From NCBI GenBank assembly GCA_022180565.1, contig BQML01000002.1:337824-401823 (forward strand): a DNA stretch of 64,000 bases, written 5' to 3'. The position numbers and the translations under genes were made by a program. This DNA is from Bacteroidia bacterium. Lineage in GTDB: Bacteria; Bacteroidota; Ignavibacteria; UBA10030. This document shows positions 52,946 through 61,911 of this stretch, in pieces; position 1 is the first letter of the stretch, and each line of letters starts with the position of its first letter. The notes beneath the pieces are model-generated. The model saw only the letters and a program-made list of their open reading frames with translations, did no database searches and had not been told where the DNA came from.

Positions 52946-54037
52946 ATGAAGACTCTTAAACGCATTGCCATTCTGACCGGCGGCGGTGACTGTCCGGGTT
53001 TGAACGCGGTTATTCGCAGCATCGCGAAACCCGCCATGGCGTACTTCGGTGCTACCGTGATCGGGATTGAAGATGGCTTCGAAGGATTGGTGGAAGGACG
53101 TCACCGGGACCTGAGTTACCGCGATGTGAGCGGGATTCTCCACCTTGGCGGCACGATCCTGGGTACATCGAACAAGGGAGACCCGTTCCATTTTCCGGTC
53201 GTGACACCGTCCGGTATCGAAGTGCAGGACTGCTCCAGTCGCGCCATTGATCATTACAATGATCTCAATCTCGATGCACTCTTTGCTATAGGGGGAGACG
53301 GAACGATGCACATCGTGGACAAATTCTCCGATATGGGTCTGAATTTCATCGGTGTGCCGAAGACGATCGACAACGATCTTGCCTCCACAGACGTTACCTT
53401 CGGGTATGATTCCGCTCTTTCGGTGGCCACGGAGGCTATTGACAGACTGCAGACCACTGCGTCGGCTCATCACCGCGTGATGGTCGTAGAAGTCATGGGA
53501 CGGTATGCGGGTTGGATCGCTCTGGGCGCGGGGCTGGCCGGCGGCGCCGATGTCATCCTGATTCCCGAGATCCCTTTCCATTGGAACAAAGTTTTCGAGT
53601 TCGTTCAGGAGCGAAGCAGAAGAGGGGGGAGGTTCAGCATCGTGTGCGTGGCGGAGGGAGCAAAGCCGGCGGACGGGGATATTGTGGTGAAGGAGAAGGA
53701 TGTCCGGAGGACAGACCCGGTCCGACTGGGCGGAATCGGAGAATTGGTCGGAAAGAAGATCACCGAAGCGACGGGTCTGGAGACGCGAGTGACGGTCCTA
53801 GGACATTTGCAGAGAGGCGGGAGTCCGACGCCCTATGACAGAATTCTGGCCACAAAGTACGGATCGATGGCACTGCAATTGGCGACTGAGGGGAAGTTCG
53901 GTTACATGGTAAGTCTCCGCGGCACCGATGTGATCGGAGTCCCCGTGAAGCAGGCCATCATGAAACTTCGCACGGTCCCGCCTGACTCCCAGCTCGTCCT
54001 GGCGGCCCGCGCCGTCGGGACATCGTTCGGAGACTGA
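52946..54037 (+). CDS. pfkA: 6-phosphofructokinase, group III type
   Basis: Glycolytic phosphorylation of fructose 6-phosphate. The 363-residue protein has GGGDCPGLNAVIR, phosphate-donor loop GGDGT (116-120), catalytic PKTIDNDL with Asp142, and GGSPTPYDRILA. Gly119 (position 104 of E. coli) predicts ATP use, whereas Lys139 (position 124) is a residue shared with PPi-dependent enzymes; this Gly/Lys pair is known from ATP-using actinobacterial group III enzymes. Donor preference is therefore likely ATP but not certain. It leads pfkA-aat-purC-archease-rtcB. Confidence 0.93.
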   Translation: MKTLKRIAILTGGGDCPGLNAVIRSIAKPAMAYFGATVIGIEDGFEGLVEGRHRDLSYRDVSGILHLGGTILGTSNKGDPFHFPVVTPSGIEVQDCSSRAIDHYNDLNLDALFAIGGDGTMHIVDKFSDMGLNFIGVPKTIDNDLASTDVTFGYDSALSVATEAIDRLQTTASAHHRVMVVEVMGRYAGWIALGAGLAGGADVILIPEIPFHWNKVFEFVQERSRRGGRFSIVCVAEGAKPADGDIVVKEKDVRRTDPVRLGGIGELVGKKITEATGLETRVTVLGHLQRGGSPTPYDRILATKYGSMALQLATEGKFGYMVSLRGTDVIGVPVKQAIMKLRTVPPDSQLVLAARAVGTSFGD

Positions 54038-54063
54038 GGAAATTCCGTGAGACCGGAGGCCCC

Positions 54064-54663
54064 ATGCATGGAGCCAGGCACACGCCGAGCATTCTCGATC
54101 CCGCGTTCCTCCTGAACGCTTATCGCCAGGGATTCTTTCCCATGGCTGATTCGCAAACTGGAGAGATCCGCTGGTATTCGCCCGATCCGCGCGGAATTCT
54201 TGAACTGGATGGTCTTGTGATTTCACGAAGTTTGCGGAGAACGCTCAGACGGGGCGTGTACGAAATCCGGACGGACACGGCATTTGATTCGGTCATCTCT
54301 CACTGCCGGGAGAGGGCTGAAACCTGGATCTCAGACGTGATTTTGCAGAGCTACCTTGCTCTGCACCGGCTTGGACATGCCCACAGCGTCGAGGCGTGGA
54401 TGGATGGAAGGCTTGCAGGGGGCCTGTACGGCGTCGCCATCGGCGGAGCATTCTTCGGTGAATCGATGTTTTCGCATGAACGCGACGCCTCAAAATGCGC
54501 GCTCGTCCACTTGGTCGAACGACTGAAGACCCGGGGATTTTGTTTGCTTGATACGCAGTTCCTGACCCCACACCTGGCCTCGCTCGGCGCGACCGAGATT
54601 TCACGAAAGGAGTATCTGCAGAGGCTTGAGGAGGCGGTCAGACTGCCCTGCTCATTTTCTTAG
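54064..54663 (+). CDS. aat: Leucyl/phenylalanyl-tRNA--protein transferase
   Basis: Adds Leu or Phe to N-terminal Lys or Arg, creating N-degrons read by ClpS. The 199-residue protein shows YRQGFFPMADSQTGEIRWYSPDPRG, IRTDTAFDSVISHCRER, AHSVEAWMDGRLAGGLYGVAIGGAFFGESMFS and LLDTQFLTPHLASLGATEI, all diagnostic. The length is slightly short of the E. coli enzyme at the N-terminus but the core is full. It follows pfkA by 26 bases; clpS lies elsewhere in the window. Confidence 0.95.
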   Translation: MHGARHTPSILDPAFLLNAYRQGFFPMADSQTGEIRWYSPDPRGILELDGLVISRSLRRTLRRGVYEIRTDTAFDSVISHCRERAETWISDVILQSYLALHRLGHAHSVEAWMDGRLAGGLYGVAIGGAFFGESMFSHERDASKCALVHLVERLKTRGFCLLDTQFLTPHLASLGATEISRKEYLQRLEEAVRLPCSFS

Positions 54664-54677
54664 AAAGGATCCGTACG

Positions 54678-55583
54678 GTGGCGTCTCTGGAACAAGTGAT
54701 CACTGAAACCAATCTTGACGGACTAGGACCGGTTCGCCGCGGAAAAGTCAGGGACATCTACGATTTGGGCGATTCGCTTCTGCTTGTGGCAACAGACCGT
54801 CTCTCCGCCTACGATGTCGTGATGCCGCAGGGGATTCCGTTCAAAGGCAAGGTGCTGACCCGGATTTCAGAATTCTGGTTTGGAAAAATGGAGGATATTG
54901 TTCCGAATCACCTGCGTTCCACCGTGGTGTACGATTTTCCGTCGATGTGCAAGCCGCATTGGGACATTCTGCGTGACCGGACAATGTGGGTCAAGAAGAC
55001 GAAACCCCTTCCGGTGGAATGCGTTGTCAGGGGATATCTCTCCGGTTCAGGGTGGAACGAATATCGCGAGACCGGGGCTGTGTGCGGCGTACGGCTGCCG
55101 AAAGGCCTGGTCGAATCCTCCCGCTTGCCGGAACCTCTTTTTACGCCAGCAACAAAGGAAGAAGTGGGAGTACACGATGAAAACATCACATTTGAACGAA
55201 TGCGGGAGCTTGTAGGATCCGAACTTGCGGAGAAGGTGCGTGCCATTTCGCTCTCACTCTACGGTCGTGCGGCCGGGCTTGCGGAGGAGCGGGGTATCAT
55301 CATTGCAGATACAAAAATGGAGTTTGGCGTGGATGAGAAGGGCGAGTTGATCCTCATTGATGAACTCTTGACGCCCGATTCGTCCCGTTTCTGGCCGAAG
55401 GAACAATACAGGCCCGGTGCCGGCCAGCCAAGCTTTGACAAGCAATTCGTACGGGACTATCTTTTGTCCATCAACTTCAATAAGAAACCTCCCGGACCGA
55501 AACTGCCGGACGAGATCATTTTGAAGACATCCGCTCTCTATCTGGAAGCGCTGAAGATTCTGACCGGGGAAACCCTGTTGTAA
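54678..55583 (+). CDS. purC: SAICAR synthase (phosphoribosylaminoimidazole-succinocarboxamide synthase)
   Basis: Purine biosynthesis step joining CAIR and aspartate. The 301-residue protein, of the longer eukaryote/Bacteroidota-like form, shows RRGKVRDIYDLGDSLLLVATDRLSAYDVV, 'VECVVRGYLSGSGWNEY', FTPATKEEVGVHDENITF, IIADTKMEFGVDEKG and LIDELLTPDSSRFW. GTG start, 14 bases after aat. No other pur gene is in the window. Confidence 0.96.
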   Translation: MASLEQVITETNLDGLGPVRRGKVRDIYDLGDSLLLVATDRLSAYDVVMPQGIPFKGKVLTRISEFWFGKMEDIVPNHLRSTVVYDFPSMCKPHWDILRDRTMWVKKTKPLPVECVVRGYLSGSGWNEYRETGAVCGVRLPKGLVESSRLPEPLFTPATKEEVGVHDENITFERMRELVGSELAEKVRAISLSLYGRAAGLAEERGIIIADTKMEFGVDEKGELILIDELLTPDSSRFWPKEQYRPGAGQPSFDKQFVRDYLLSINFNKKPPGPKLPDEIILKTSALYLEALKILTGETLL

Positions 55584-55587
55584 TCTC

Positions 55588-56019
55588 ATGGAAACGACTG
55601 CCGAGGCGGGTTACCGAATCCTTGAACATCCCGCCGATATCGGGATTGAAGCCTGGGGGACGACGCTGAGTGAAGCGTTTCGACAGGCTGTGAACGGCTT
55701 GATGGCTGTGATTACGGACCCGGAGAAGGTTCATCCTTCGGAAGAGAGGGAGGTTCATCTGACGGCTGATGATCCTGGCCACCTTCTCGTCCGCCTGCTT
55801 TCCGAAGCCCTCTTTCATTTTGATGCCGGAAAATTCCTGACGTCAAGGCTCTCGATTCGTGAGATGAGCGGCACGACCATTGCCGGTTCATTGCTTGGAG
55901 AGATTCTTGACCCCTCCCGGCATGTTCTGAAACTCGATGTGAAGGCCGTAACCTATCATCAGCTTTCGGTGGTTGACGAGGGCAGCATGGTTCGCGTTCG
56001 TGTATTCTTCGACATTTAA
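55588..56019 (+). CDS. Archease, RtcB activator
   Basis: A 143-residue archease. YRILEHPADIGIEAWGTTLSEAF at the N-terminus includes the metal-binding aspartate region (HPADIG), and the end VKAVTYHQLSVVDEGSMVRVRVFFDI is the typical C-terminus. Archease speeds up guanylation and turnover of RtcB. The stop TAATG overlaps the rtcB start by one base, the strongest possible functional link. Confidence 0.95.
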   Translation: METTAEAGYRILEHPADIGIEAWGTTLSEAFRQAVNGLMAVITDPEKVHPSEEREVHLTADDPGHLLVRLLSEALFHFDAGKFLTSRLSIREMSGTTIAGSLLGEILDPSRHVLKLDVKAVTYHQLSVVDEGSMVRVRVFFDI

Positions 56020-57446
56020 TGACGCTCCGTAAGATTGACAACTACCGGTACGTCGTTCCAAAGTCGTTCCGCGACGGCATGACTGTCGAAGGATTGATCT
56101 ACGCCGACGAGGATCTGATACGTGCGATAGAGAAGGACCAGACCCTTGGTCAGGTTGCCAATGTGGCAACCCTCCCGGGCCTCGTTGGGCGTTCGCTCGC
56201 GATGCCGGATGCCCATCAGGGCTACGGATTTGCAATAGGTGGTGTGGCGGCGGTTGACGCAGAAACCGGCGTGGTTTCGGCGGGGGGTGTAGGATTTGAT
56301 ATCAATTGCGGAGTTCGCCTGCTTGCGACGGAACTGGACATTGAGGCCGTCAAAGGCCGAATCGAACAAACCGTAAACGAGTTGTTCAGGAATATTCCCT
56401 GTGGCACGGGAACACACGGATTGGTTCGGCTGTCGTTTGAAGAGCTTGATACTGTTCTGGCTCAAGGTGCCCGTTGGGCGGTAGAGTCGGGGTACGGCTC
56501 AGCGCGCGATCTGGATTTCATCGAGGAGGGGGGGGCGATGCCCGGGGCTGATCCTTCGGCGGTAAGCGATAGGGCGAAACAACGAGGCAAGGATCAGCTC
56601 GGAACGCTGGGTTCGGGAAACCATTTTGTGGAAGTTCAGTATGTTCGTGAGATTTTCGATGAAGAGGCAGCCCGTGTGTTCGGGCTTAAGCCCGGCCAGG
56701 TCACGGTGTTGATCCATACCGGCTCGCGGGGGTTGGGGCACCAGGTATGCACGGACTCCTTGGATATCATGCAGAGCGCCATGAAGAAGTACGGGATCCA
56801 GGTTGTGGACAGACAGCTGGCCTGCGTGCCCATCAGATCTCCCGAGGGCAAACACTACCTGGGAGCGATGGCGGCAGCGGCGAATTTCGCGTTCGCAAAC
56901 CGTCAAATGATCACACACTGGGTTCGTGACGTCTTTCGCCGAGTGCACGGTCTTGATGAGGTGAGGATTGTGTACGACGTGGCGCATAATATCGCCAAGA
57001 TGGAGGAGCACAGGATTGGGGGAGTGATGAAGCGTGTGCTGGTGCATCGCAAGGGCGCAACGCGAGCGTTTCCGCGTCATCGGCCTGAGATCCCGAAGGA
57101 GTACATTGAAATCGGGCAGCCCGTGTTGATCCCCGGCAGTATGGGGACCTCATCATACGTGCTCGTCGGAACCGAACGGGCCATGGAGGAGACCTTCGGT
57201 TCTTCGTGCCACGGGGCGGGCCGTGCAAAAAGCCGACATGCGGCGAAGAAGGATTTGACTGCCGAGGAACTCGTGAGGGCGATGGGGGAAAAGGGAATCC
57301 ATGTGCGCGGGGCGTCGAAGAGCGGGTTGACAGAGGAGCATCCTGGAGCATATAAGGACGTCAGCGCGGTGGTGGAGGTTGTTCACCGCGCCGGCATTGC
57401 GCGCAAGGTGGCTCAGCTCATTCCGGTGGGAGTGATCAAAGGGTGA
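56019..57446 (+). CDS. rtcB: RNA-splicing ligase RtcB
   Basis: Joins 2',3'-cyclic phosphate (or 3'-phosphate) RNA ends to 5'-OH ends using GTP and manganese. The 475-residue protein carries the metal cysteine in GFDINCGVRLLATEL, LGSGNHFVEVQ, HTGSRGLGHQ, YDVAHNIAKMEEH and the guanylated-histidine motif SCHGAGRAKSRHAAKK. It is coupled to archease. Whether it acts in tRNA repair, tRNA splicing or stress recovery is not visible here. Confidence 0.96.
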   Translation: MTLRKIDNYRYVVPKSFRDGMTVEGLIYADEDLIRAIEKDQTLGQVANVATLPGLVGRSLAMPDAHQGYGFAIGGVAAVDAETGVVSAGGVGFDINCGVRLLATELDIEAVKGRIEQTVNELFRNIPCGTGTHGLVRLSFEELDTVLAQGARWAVESGYGSARDLDFIEEGGAMPGADPSAVSDRAKQRGKDQLGTLGSGNHFVEVQYVREIFDEEAARVFGLKPGQVTVLIHTGSRGLGHQVCTDSLDIMQSAMKKYGIQVVDRQLACVPIRSPEGKHYLGAMAAAANFAFANRQMITHWVRDVFRRVHGLDEVRIVYDVAHNIAKMEEHRIGGVMKRVLVHRKGATRAFPRHRPEIPKEYIEIGQPVLIPGSMGTSSYVLVGTERAMEETFGSSCHGAGRAKSRHAAKKDLTAEELVRAMGEKGIHVRGASKSGLTEEHPGAYKDVSAVVEVVHRAGIARKVAQLIPVGVIKG

Positions 57447-57457
57447 AGGCGTCCGGC

Positions 57458-57486
57458 TTGGAGACGGTTGCAGATTTTTGTATATT
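57458..57486 (+). promoter_or_regulatory. Predicted promoter of mrp-nifU
   Basis: TTGGAG (57458-57463), 17 bp, TATATT (57481-57486), with TTTTTG before the -10. Confidence 0.55.
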
Positions 57487-57534
57487 GAAGAATAACTCTG
57501 AGAATGAATACCAGAAATATGAAATGGAGTTTTC

Positions 57535-58626
57535 ATGTCTGAATTGACGCAAGAAACCGTATTGAAGTCGCTGAAGAAGGTTCAGGACCCGGATCTCCAT
57601 AGGGATATTGTGACGCTGGGGTTTGTGAAGGATATCCGGATCACGGGAAAGGATGTAAGCCTGAGGCTTGAATTGACGACGCCGGCTTGTCCGGTGCGAG
57701 ATCAATTCAAAGCCGACAGCGAGGCCGCGATCCGCGAGGCGATCCCGGAAGTCGGAAACATCTCCATTGAAATGAGCTCGAATGTAGTTTCCCATCTCAA
57801 TGAGCGAAAGGATGCCATCATCCCGGGGGTGAAAAACACCGTTGCGGTGGCAAGCGGCAAGGGGGGGGTGGGGAAGTCAACCGTGGCGGTAAATCTGGCA
57901 GTTTCTCTGGCCATGGATGGAGCAAGGGTGGGACTCGTCGATGCGGACGTGTATGGACCCAGCGCACCCCTGATGTTCGGGATCAATGAAAAGCCAAAAA
58001 TGGCCAACCAGAAGCTTCTCCCTCTGGAAAAGCACGGGGTGAAAGTCATGTCCATTGGGTTTCTCGTTGATCCCATGCAGGCGGTGATCTGGCGCGGTCC
58101 CATGGCGAGCGGAGCGGTCAAGCAGTTTTTGTCGGATGTGGATTGGGGTGAACTCGATTATCTGATTTTTGACCTCCCCCCGGGGACAGGGGATATTCAG
58201 TTGACCCTCGTCCAAACTATCCCTCTGACCGGCGCAGTCATTGTCACCACACCGCAGGATGTGGCTCTTGCAGATGCACGCAAAGGGTTGGTGATGTTCA
58301 CCAAAGTCAATGTTCCCGTGCTGGGCATTGTGGAGAACATGAGCTACTACATCTGCAGTCATTGCGGTCATCGGGACGACATCTTTGATTCGGGAGGAGG
58401 GAAGAAGACGGCCACAGAACTCGGAGTGCCGTTTCTGGGAGAAATTCCGCTTTACACGGGGATCCGCGCAGGAGGAGACAGGGGGCTGCCTGTGGTCGCA
58501 GGGGAGCCGGATTCAAAGCATGCGGAGACCATCCGTCAGATCGCTCGCCAGCTTGCCGCGCAAATCAGCATTCAACATGTCATGGCCCCGCCCATGCCAA
58601 AGGTGGAAATTCTGCTCAACACATGA
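57535..58626 (+). CDS. mrp: Mrp/ApbC/NBP35 family Fe-S cluster carrier ATPase
   Basis: A 363-residue P-loop protein that carries and transfers Fe-S clusters. N-terminal MIP18/DUF59 domain (about 5-85, VQDPDLHRDIVTLGFVKDI), then the deviant Walker A VASGKGGVGKSTVAVNLAVS (about 103-122), switch motifs and the cluster cysteines in SYYICSHCGHRDDIF (C-x2-C). Overlaps the NifU-domain gene by ATGA. GGAG stands 6 bases before the ATG. Confidence 0.94.
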   Translation: MSELTQETVLKSLKKVQDPDLHRDIVTLGFVKDIRITGKDVSLRLELTTPACPVRDQFKADSEAAIREAIPEVGNISIEMSSNVVSHLNERKDAIIPGVKNTVAVASGKGGVGKSTVAVNLAVSLAMDGARVGLVDADVYGPSAPLMFGINEKPKMANQKLLPLEKHGVKVMSIGFLVDPMQAVIWRGPMASGAVKQFLSDVDWGELDYLIFDLPPGTGDIQLTLVQTIPLTGAVIVTTPQDVALADARKGLVMFTKVNVPVLGIVENMSYYICSHCGHRDDIFDSGGGKKTATELGVPFLGEIPLYTGIRAGGDRGLPVVAGEPDSKHAETIRQIARQLAAQISIQHVMAPPMPKVEILLNT

Positions 58627-58859
58627 ACGCTCTGCAGCGAGAATCCGTGGAGAAGACCCTTGCGAGGGTGAGACCGTACCTGCGTGAGGATGGAGGTGAC
58701 GTCGAGCTGGTTCGGATACGAGACGATGGGATTGTGGAGGTTCGGCTCACGGGTTCCTGTGTGTCATGTCCGCTTTCGGTCATGACCGTCAGAGCGGGCA
58801 TTGAGCGCGCGCTGATGTTGGACCATGAGGAGATCCGGAGAGTTGAACAGGTGAAATAA
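58623..58859 (+). CDS. NifU-like C-terminal domain protein
   Basis: A 78-residue protein that is a lone NifU C-terminal (Nfu) domain. YLREDGGDVELVRI and the cluster-binding GSCVSCPLSVMTVRAGIE with C-x2-C are present. It would deliver Fe-S clusters together with Mrp, to which it is translationally coupled. It converges on ftsE with a 13-base gap and no clear terminator. Confidence 0.93.
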   Translation: MNALQRESVEKTLARVRPYLREDGGDVELVRIRDDGIVEVRLTGSCVSCPLSVMTVRAGIERALMLDHEEIRRVEQVK

Positions 58860-58872
58860 GAAGCCCTCTTCT

Positions 58873-59544
58873 CTAGCGCTCCCTCTTCAGTTCCACTTCG
58901 ACCAGTTTTCCTTCCTTCAGTTGCACGATTCGTGCGGGAAATTTCCTGACCAGCTCATAATTGTGCGTGGCCATGAGGATGGCTGTGCCGCGCATGTTGA
59001 TCTTCATCAAGAGTTCCATGATCTCGTTCGACGCGGCCGGATCAAGATTTCCGGTGGGCTCGTCTGCAAGGAGGAGCGGTGGGGCATTGACGATCGCACG
59101 CGCGATGACAACCCTCTGCTGTTCACCCCCGGAAAGTTCGTGCGGCATTTGGAGGCGCTTGTGGCTGAGGCCGACATCTGCCAGGGCCAGTAGAACTCTT
59201 TTCTTGATCTCACTCCGGCGTGCGTTGGTCACATACAGCGCAAACGCGACATTCTCAAACACATCGCGGTCTTCCAGCAATTTGAAATCCTGAAAAACGA
59301 CGCCGATGCGTCGGCGGAGGAACGGGATTTCACGTGTCCTTGCCTTTGATGAATCGAATCCGGCCACCGTGACGGTCCCCGAATCGGGCTTCAGATCCAT
59401 GTACAGAAGGCGAAGTAGGGAGCTCTTTCCGGCGCCGGTGGGGCCAACCAGATAGACGAACTCCCCGTTCTTCAGAGAGAAATGTACCTTGTCAAGAACG
59501 CGCTGGCCGTCGAAGGACACGGAGACATCCTGAAGGTCAATCAT
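58873..59544 (-). CDS. ftsE: Cell-division ABC ATPase FtsE
   Basis: A 223-residue ABC ATPase. Walker [15 protein letters not shown] (about 34-47), Q-loop FQDFKLL, signature [16 protein letters not shown], Walker [13 protein letters not shown] and H-loop ATHNYE are intact; [11 protein letters not shown] and FQDFKLL are typical of FtsE. With FtsX it controls septal peptidoglycan hydrolases. ftsX, which normally follows, is absent: the next gene is the convergent nifU. The ATG at 59544 is used; it overlaps the pdxA stop by 8 bases. Confidence 0.88.
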   Translation of the reverse strand: MIDLQDVSVSFDGQRVLDKVHFSLKNGEFVYLVGPTGAGKSSLLRLLYMDLKPDSGTVTVAGFDSSKARTREIPFLRRRIGVVFQDFKLLEDRDVFENVAFALYVTNARRSEIKKRVLLALADVGLSHKRLQMPHELSGGEQQRVVIARAIVNAPPLLLADEPTGNLDPAASNEIMELLMKINMRGTAILMATHNYELVRKFPARIVQLKEGKLVEVELKRER

Positions 59545-60526
59545 GGCGGTTCCGGAAGATTGTGACGGCAAGTCTCACGGCTTCGATCATGCTGTCGATG
59601 CGGGCAACGCCTTGTCCGGCAAGGTCATAGGCGGTGCCGTGATCGGGCGATGTGCGGATGAGGTCGAGGCCGGCAGAAAAATTGACGGCTTTGCCGAATG
59701 AAAGGAGTTTCAGGGGAATGAGCCCCTGATCGTGATACATCGCCAGAATGGCGTCAAAAGAGCGATACTGCTTGCTTCCGAAAAAACCATCCGCTGGAAA
59801 CGGGCCCTCGGCCTGGATGTGCCGTGATTGTGCCTCTTCGAGAGCCGGCTGGAGGGCATTGGTTTCATCACTGCCGATGATGCCGCGTTCGCCGGCATGA
59901 GGATTGAGGCCGAGAACCGCAATGCGCGGTTTCTTGATTCTAAAATCCCGCTTCAGCGAATCGTTCAGGATGTCGAGTTTCTCCACAATCTTCTCGCGGG
60001 TGACACGATCCGGTACTTCCCTCAACGGCACGTGGATGGTGACAAGACCGACACGCATTTCATCAGACACGAGCATCATGGCAACGCGTGTAGACCGTGA
60101 GAGCAGAGCGATCATCTCCGTCTGCCCCGGAAAATGATACCCGGCGAGGCGGAGTGCTTCCTTGGAGGCGGGCGCTGTCACCATCGCCTGCGCCTTCCCG
60201 GCCAAACAGAGATTCACGGCGGCCTCGATGGCACTGCCGGCGGTCTTTCCGGATGCGCGTGTGGGTTTCCCGTATTCGACATCGGCCCAAATGCCGTCGC
60301 CAACATCCTGAACAGGAATCACACGCCCTTTGGGGAGCATGGCGGCGGCCTTTTGAAGGGGAACAGTGATCCGGAGCCCGGCGCGAACGTGCTCGAAGAC
60401 GCTCAGCGGGCCGACGAGCACGGGGGTGCAAAGAGCCTGAACCGAGCGATGGATCGCAGTTTTGAGAGCGATCTCAGGTCCGATGCCGTTCATGTCCCCG
60501 ATGGTAATGGCGATGACAGGCTTCAC
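59537..60526 (-). CDS. pdxA: 4-hydroxythreonine-4-phosphate dehydrogenase
   Basis: Vitamin B6 synthesis by the DXP-dependent route. The 329-residue protein shows TIGDMNGIGPEIALK at the N-terminus, VTAPASKEALRLAGYHFPGQTEMIA, VGLVTIHVPL, LGLNPHAGERGIIG, GPFPADGFF and MYHDQGLIPLKLLSFGKAVNFSAGLDLIRTSPDHGTA in pieces, all diagnostic. The start overlaps the GWxTD gene's stop (ATGA). Confidence 0.96.
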   Translation of the reverse strand: MKPVIAITIGDMNGIGPEIALKTAIHRSVQALCTPVLVGPLSVFEHVRAGLRITVPLQKAAAMLPKGRVIPVQDVGDGIWADVEYGKPTRASGKTAGSAIEAAVNLCLAGKAQAMVTAPASKEALRLAGYHFPGQTEMIALLSRSTRVAMMLVSDEMRVGLVTIHVPLREVPDRVTREKIVEKLDILNDSLKRDFRIKKPRIAVLGLNPHAGERGIIGSDETNALQPALEEAQSRHIQAEGPFPADGFFGSKQYRSFDAILAMYHDQGLIPLKLLSFGKAVNFSAGLDLIRTSPDHGTAYDLAGQGVARIDSMIEAVRLAVTIFRNRHD

Positions 60527-61911
60527 AAGTGTTCCACCTGAATCAGTCGATAATCTCCGTTCCGCCTCTGATCCTCAAACACGAATCGGCGCTTCAGCGA
60601 GACGTACGTCCATACCTCCCGCGGCGAACGGTTGGGCGTGAACATCCGGCGGGATTCGGTGGGGGTTCCGTACAGAATGAAAATCCTGCCCCGGTCGGTT
60701 TTGTACCCGTTTGCGTCGTTTCCCCGGGAGTAGAGTCGGATGGCTTCATCGACCCGACGATAATACTCGACCATGAGCTCATTGTACGCTGTCGTTGTGT
60801 CGGGATCCCTCTTGCGCCAGAATTCGTGAAACTGTCGAATGGCGCGGGCCTCCGAGAAGGATCGGAGTGCGGCCATCTCGTCTTCGGATGCAATATGCTC
60901 AAGGGCATCGACGGCAAGTTCCATGTTTCTCAAGGAAGCCGGCTGATTGTGCCAGAGGACCCGGAAAGCATACTCGTAAGACTTTTGCATCCCTTGGAAA
61001 CCGAATGTGACACTGATACGAGCGCGTCCGGGAAGAAGACGTTCGAGGGGAAGCGGAAGGAAGACCGTTCGCCACGGCCCGGGGCCCGGCGAAGCGATGT
61101 AGCGGACTGTTCCTCCGGAGGCTGTAAGAGTGTCCCCGGCCCTGGGTTGGAGATCTGTTCGTCCGGAAATGACGGCAAGGGAGTCCCCCGTGAATTCCTG
61201 CACACCGAGGGACGATTGCTCCGGCTGGAGCGTAAGGGAAAACCGAGCCGTCACCGTGCCTGATGACGCGGGCGTTTTGACCAGGAACAGTTGCCCTCCC
61301 CGCTCGCCGAAATACACATCGGTGCCGTGGTTCAAGACGGAAAAGACAGAATCGGCGGTTCGAGAGGGAGGAAGAACAAACGCGGGAGCGGAAGCATCAA
61401 AGGGGCCCACAGGCGGGCGCGTGACAACCTTCTGGTCACGACTTAAAAATGTCCGTTCCGACTGGCGATCCTCCACGTTAAAGTGAACGGTGTAGGTGCC
61501 GGGGGGGACCGTGAATGACACCGCGCCCTGAATATCAGCCGGAGTTTCTTGCGTGGCCGGGATTTGCCGCTTTTGCAGACGGATCGTGCGGATATGGCGA
61601 GCGGCCGACACGTCCTGTTCGTTGAACAATTCAATGAGCACGACTCCGCGTGCAAGGAAATCATCGGGACGCATCGATTCGATATTCCTCAAGACAACGA
61701 AGAAATCCTCTCGAATGCGGTAATGGATGTTGATGAGGCTGGTTGTTGAATCAGTCGAGAACCAGGGAATGGCCTCAAAGGATACCAGGGGTGACGGTTG
61801 TGAGCGTGTTCCGGAGCGCGGGCCGTCGACTTGGCCGTGAGCGGGAATCACAACCAGAAGAGCCATCGCCAGGAAGCTACGAGAGATGGAGATCGTGGAG
61901 GATCGTTGCAT
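60523..61911 (-). CDS. GWxTD domain-containing secreted protein
   Basis: A 462-residue exported protein. Signal peptide at about 1-28 (SRSFLAMALLVVIPAHGQ). A beta-rich N-terminal half (about 45-300) is followed by the C-terminal GWxTD domain (about 365-462): FHEFWRKRDPDTTTAYNELMVEYYRRV in two pieces and DRGRIFILYGTPTESRRM, EVWTY. This domain is widespread in Bacteroidota, Ignavibacteriota and relatives; function unknown. The ATG at 61911 overlaps the end of the oxidase gene by 35 bases; ATG 61866 would avoid that but shortens the signal peptide. Confidence 0.85.
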   Translation of the reverse strand: MQRSSTISISRSFLAMALLVVIPAHGQVDGPRSGTRSQPSPLVSFEAIPWFSTDSTTSLINIHYRIREDFFVVLRNIESMRPDDFLARGVVLIELFNEQDVSAARHIRTIRLQKRQIPATQETPADIQGAVSFTVPPGTYTVHFNVEDRQSERTFLSRDQKVVTRPPVGPFDASAPAFVLPPSRTADSVFSVLNHGTDVYFGERGGQLFLVKTPASSGTVTARFSLTLQPEQSSLGVQEFTGDSLAVISGRTDLQPRAGDTLTASGGTVRYIASPGPGPWRTVFLPLPLERLLPGRARISVTFGFQGMQKSYEYAFRVLWHNQPASLRNMELAVDALEHIASEDEMAALRSFSEARAIRQFHEFWRKRDPDTTTAYNELMVEYYRRVDEAIRLYSRGNDANGYKTDRGRIFILYGTPTESRRMFTPNRSPREVWTYVSLKRRFVFEDQRRNGDYRLIQVEHL

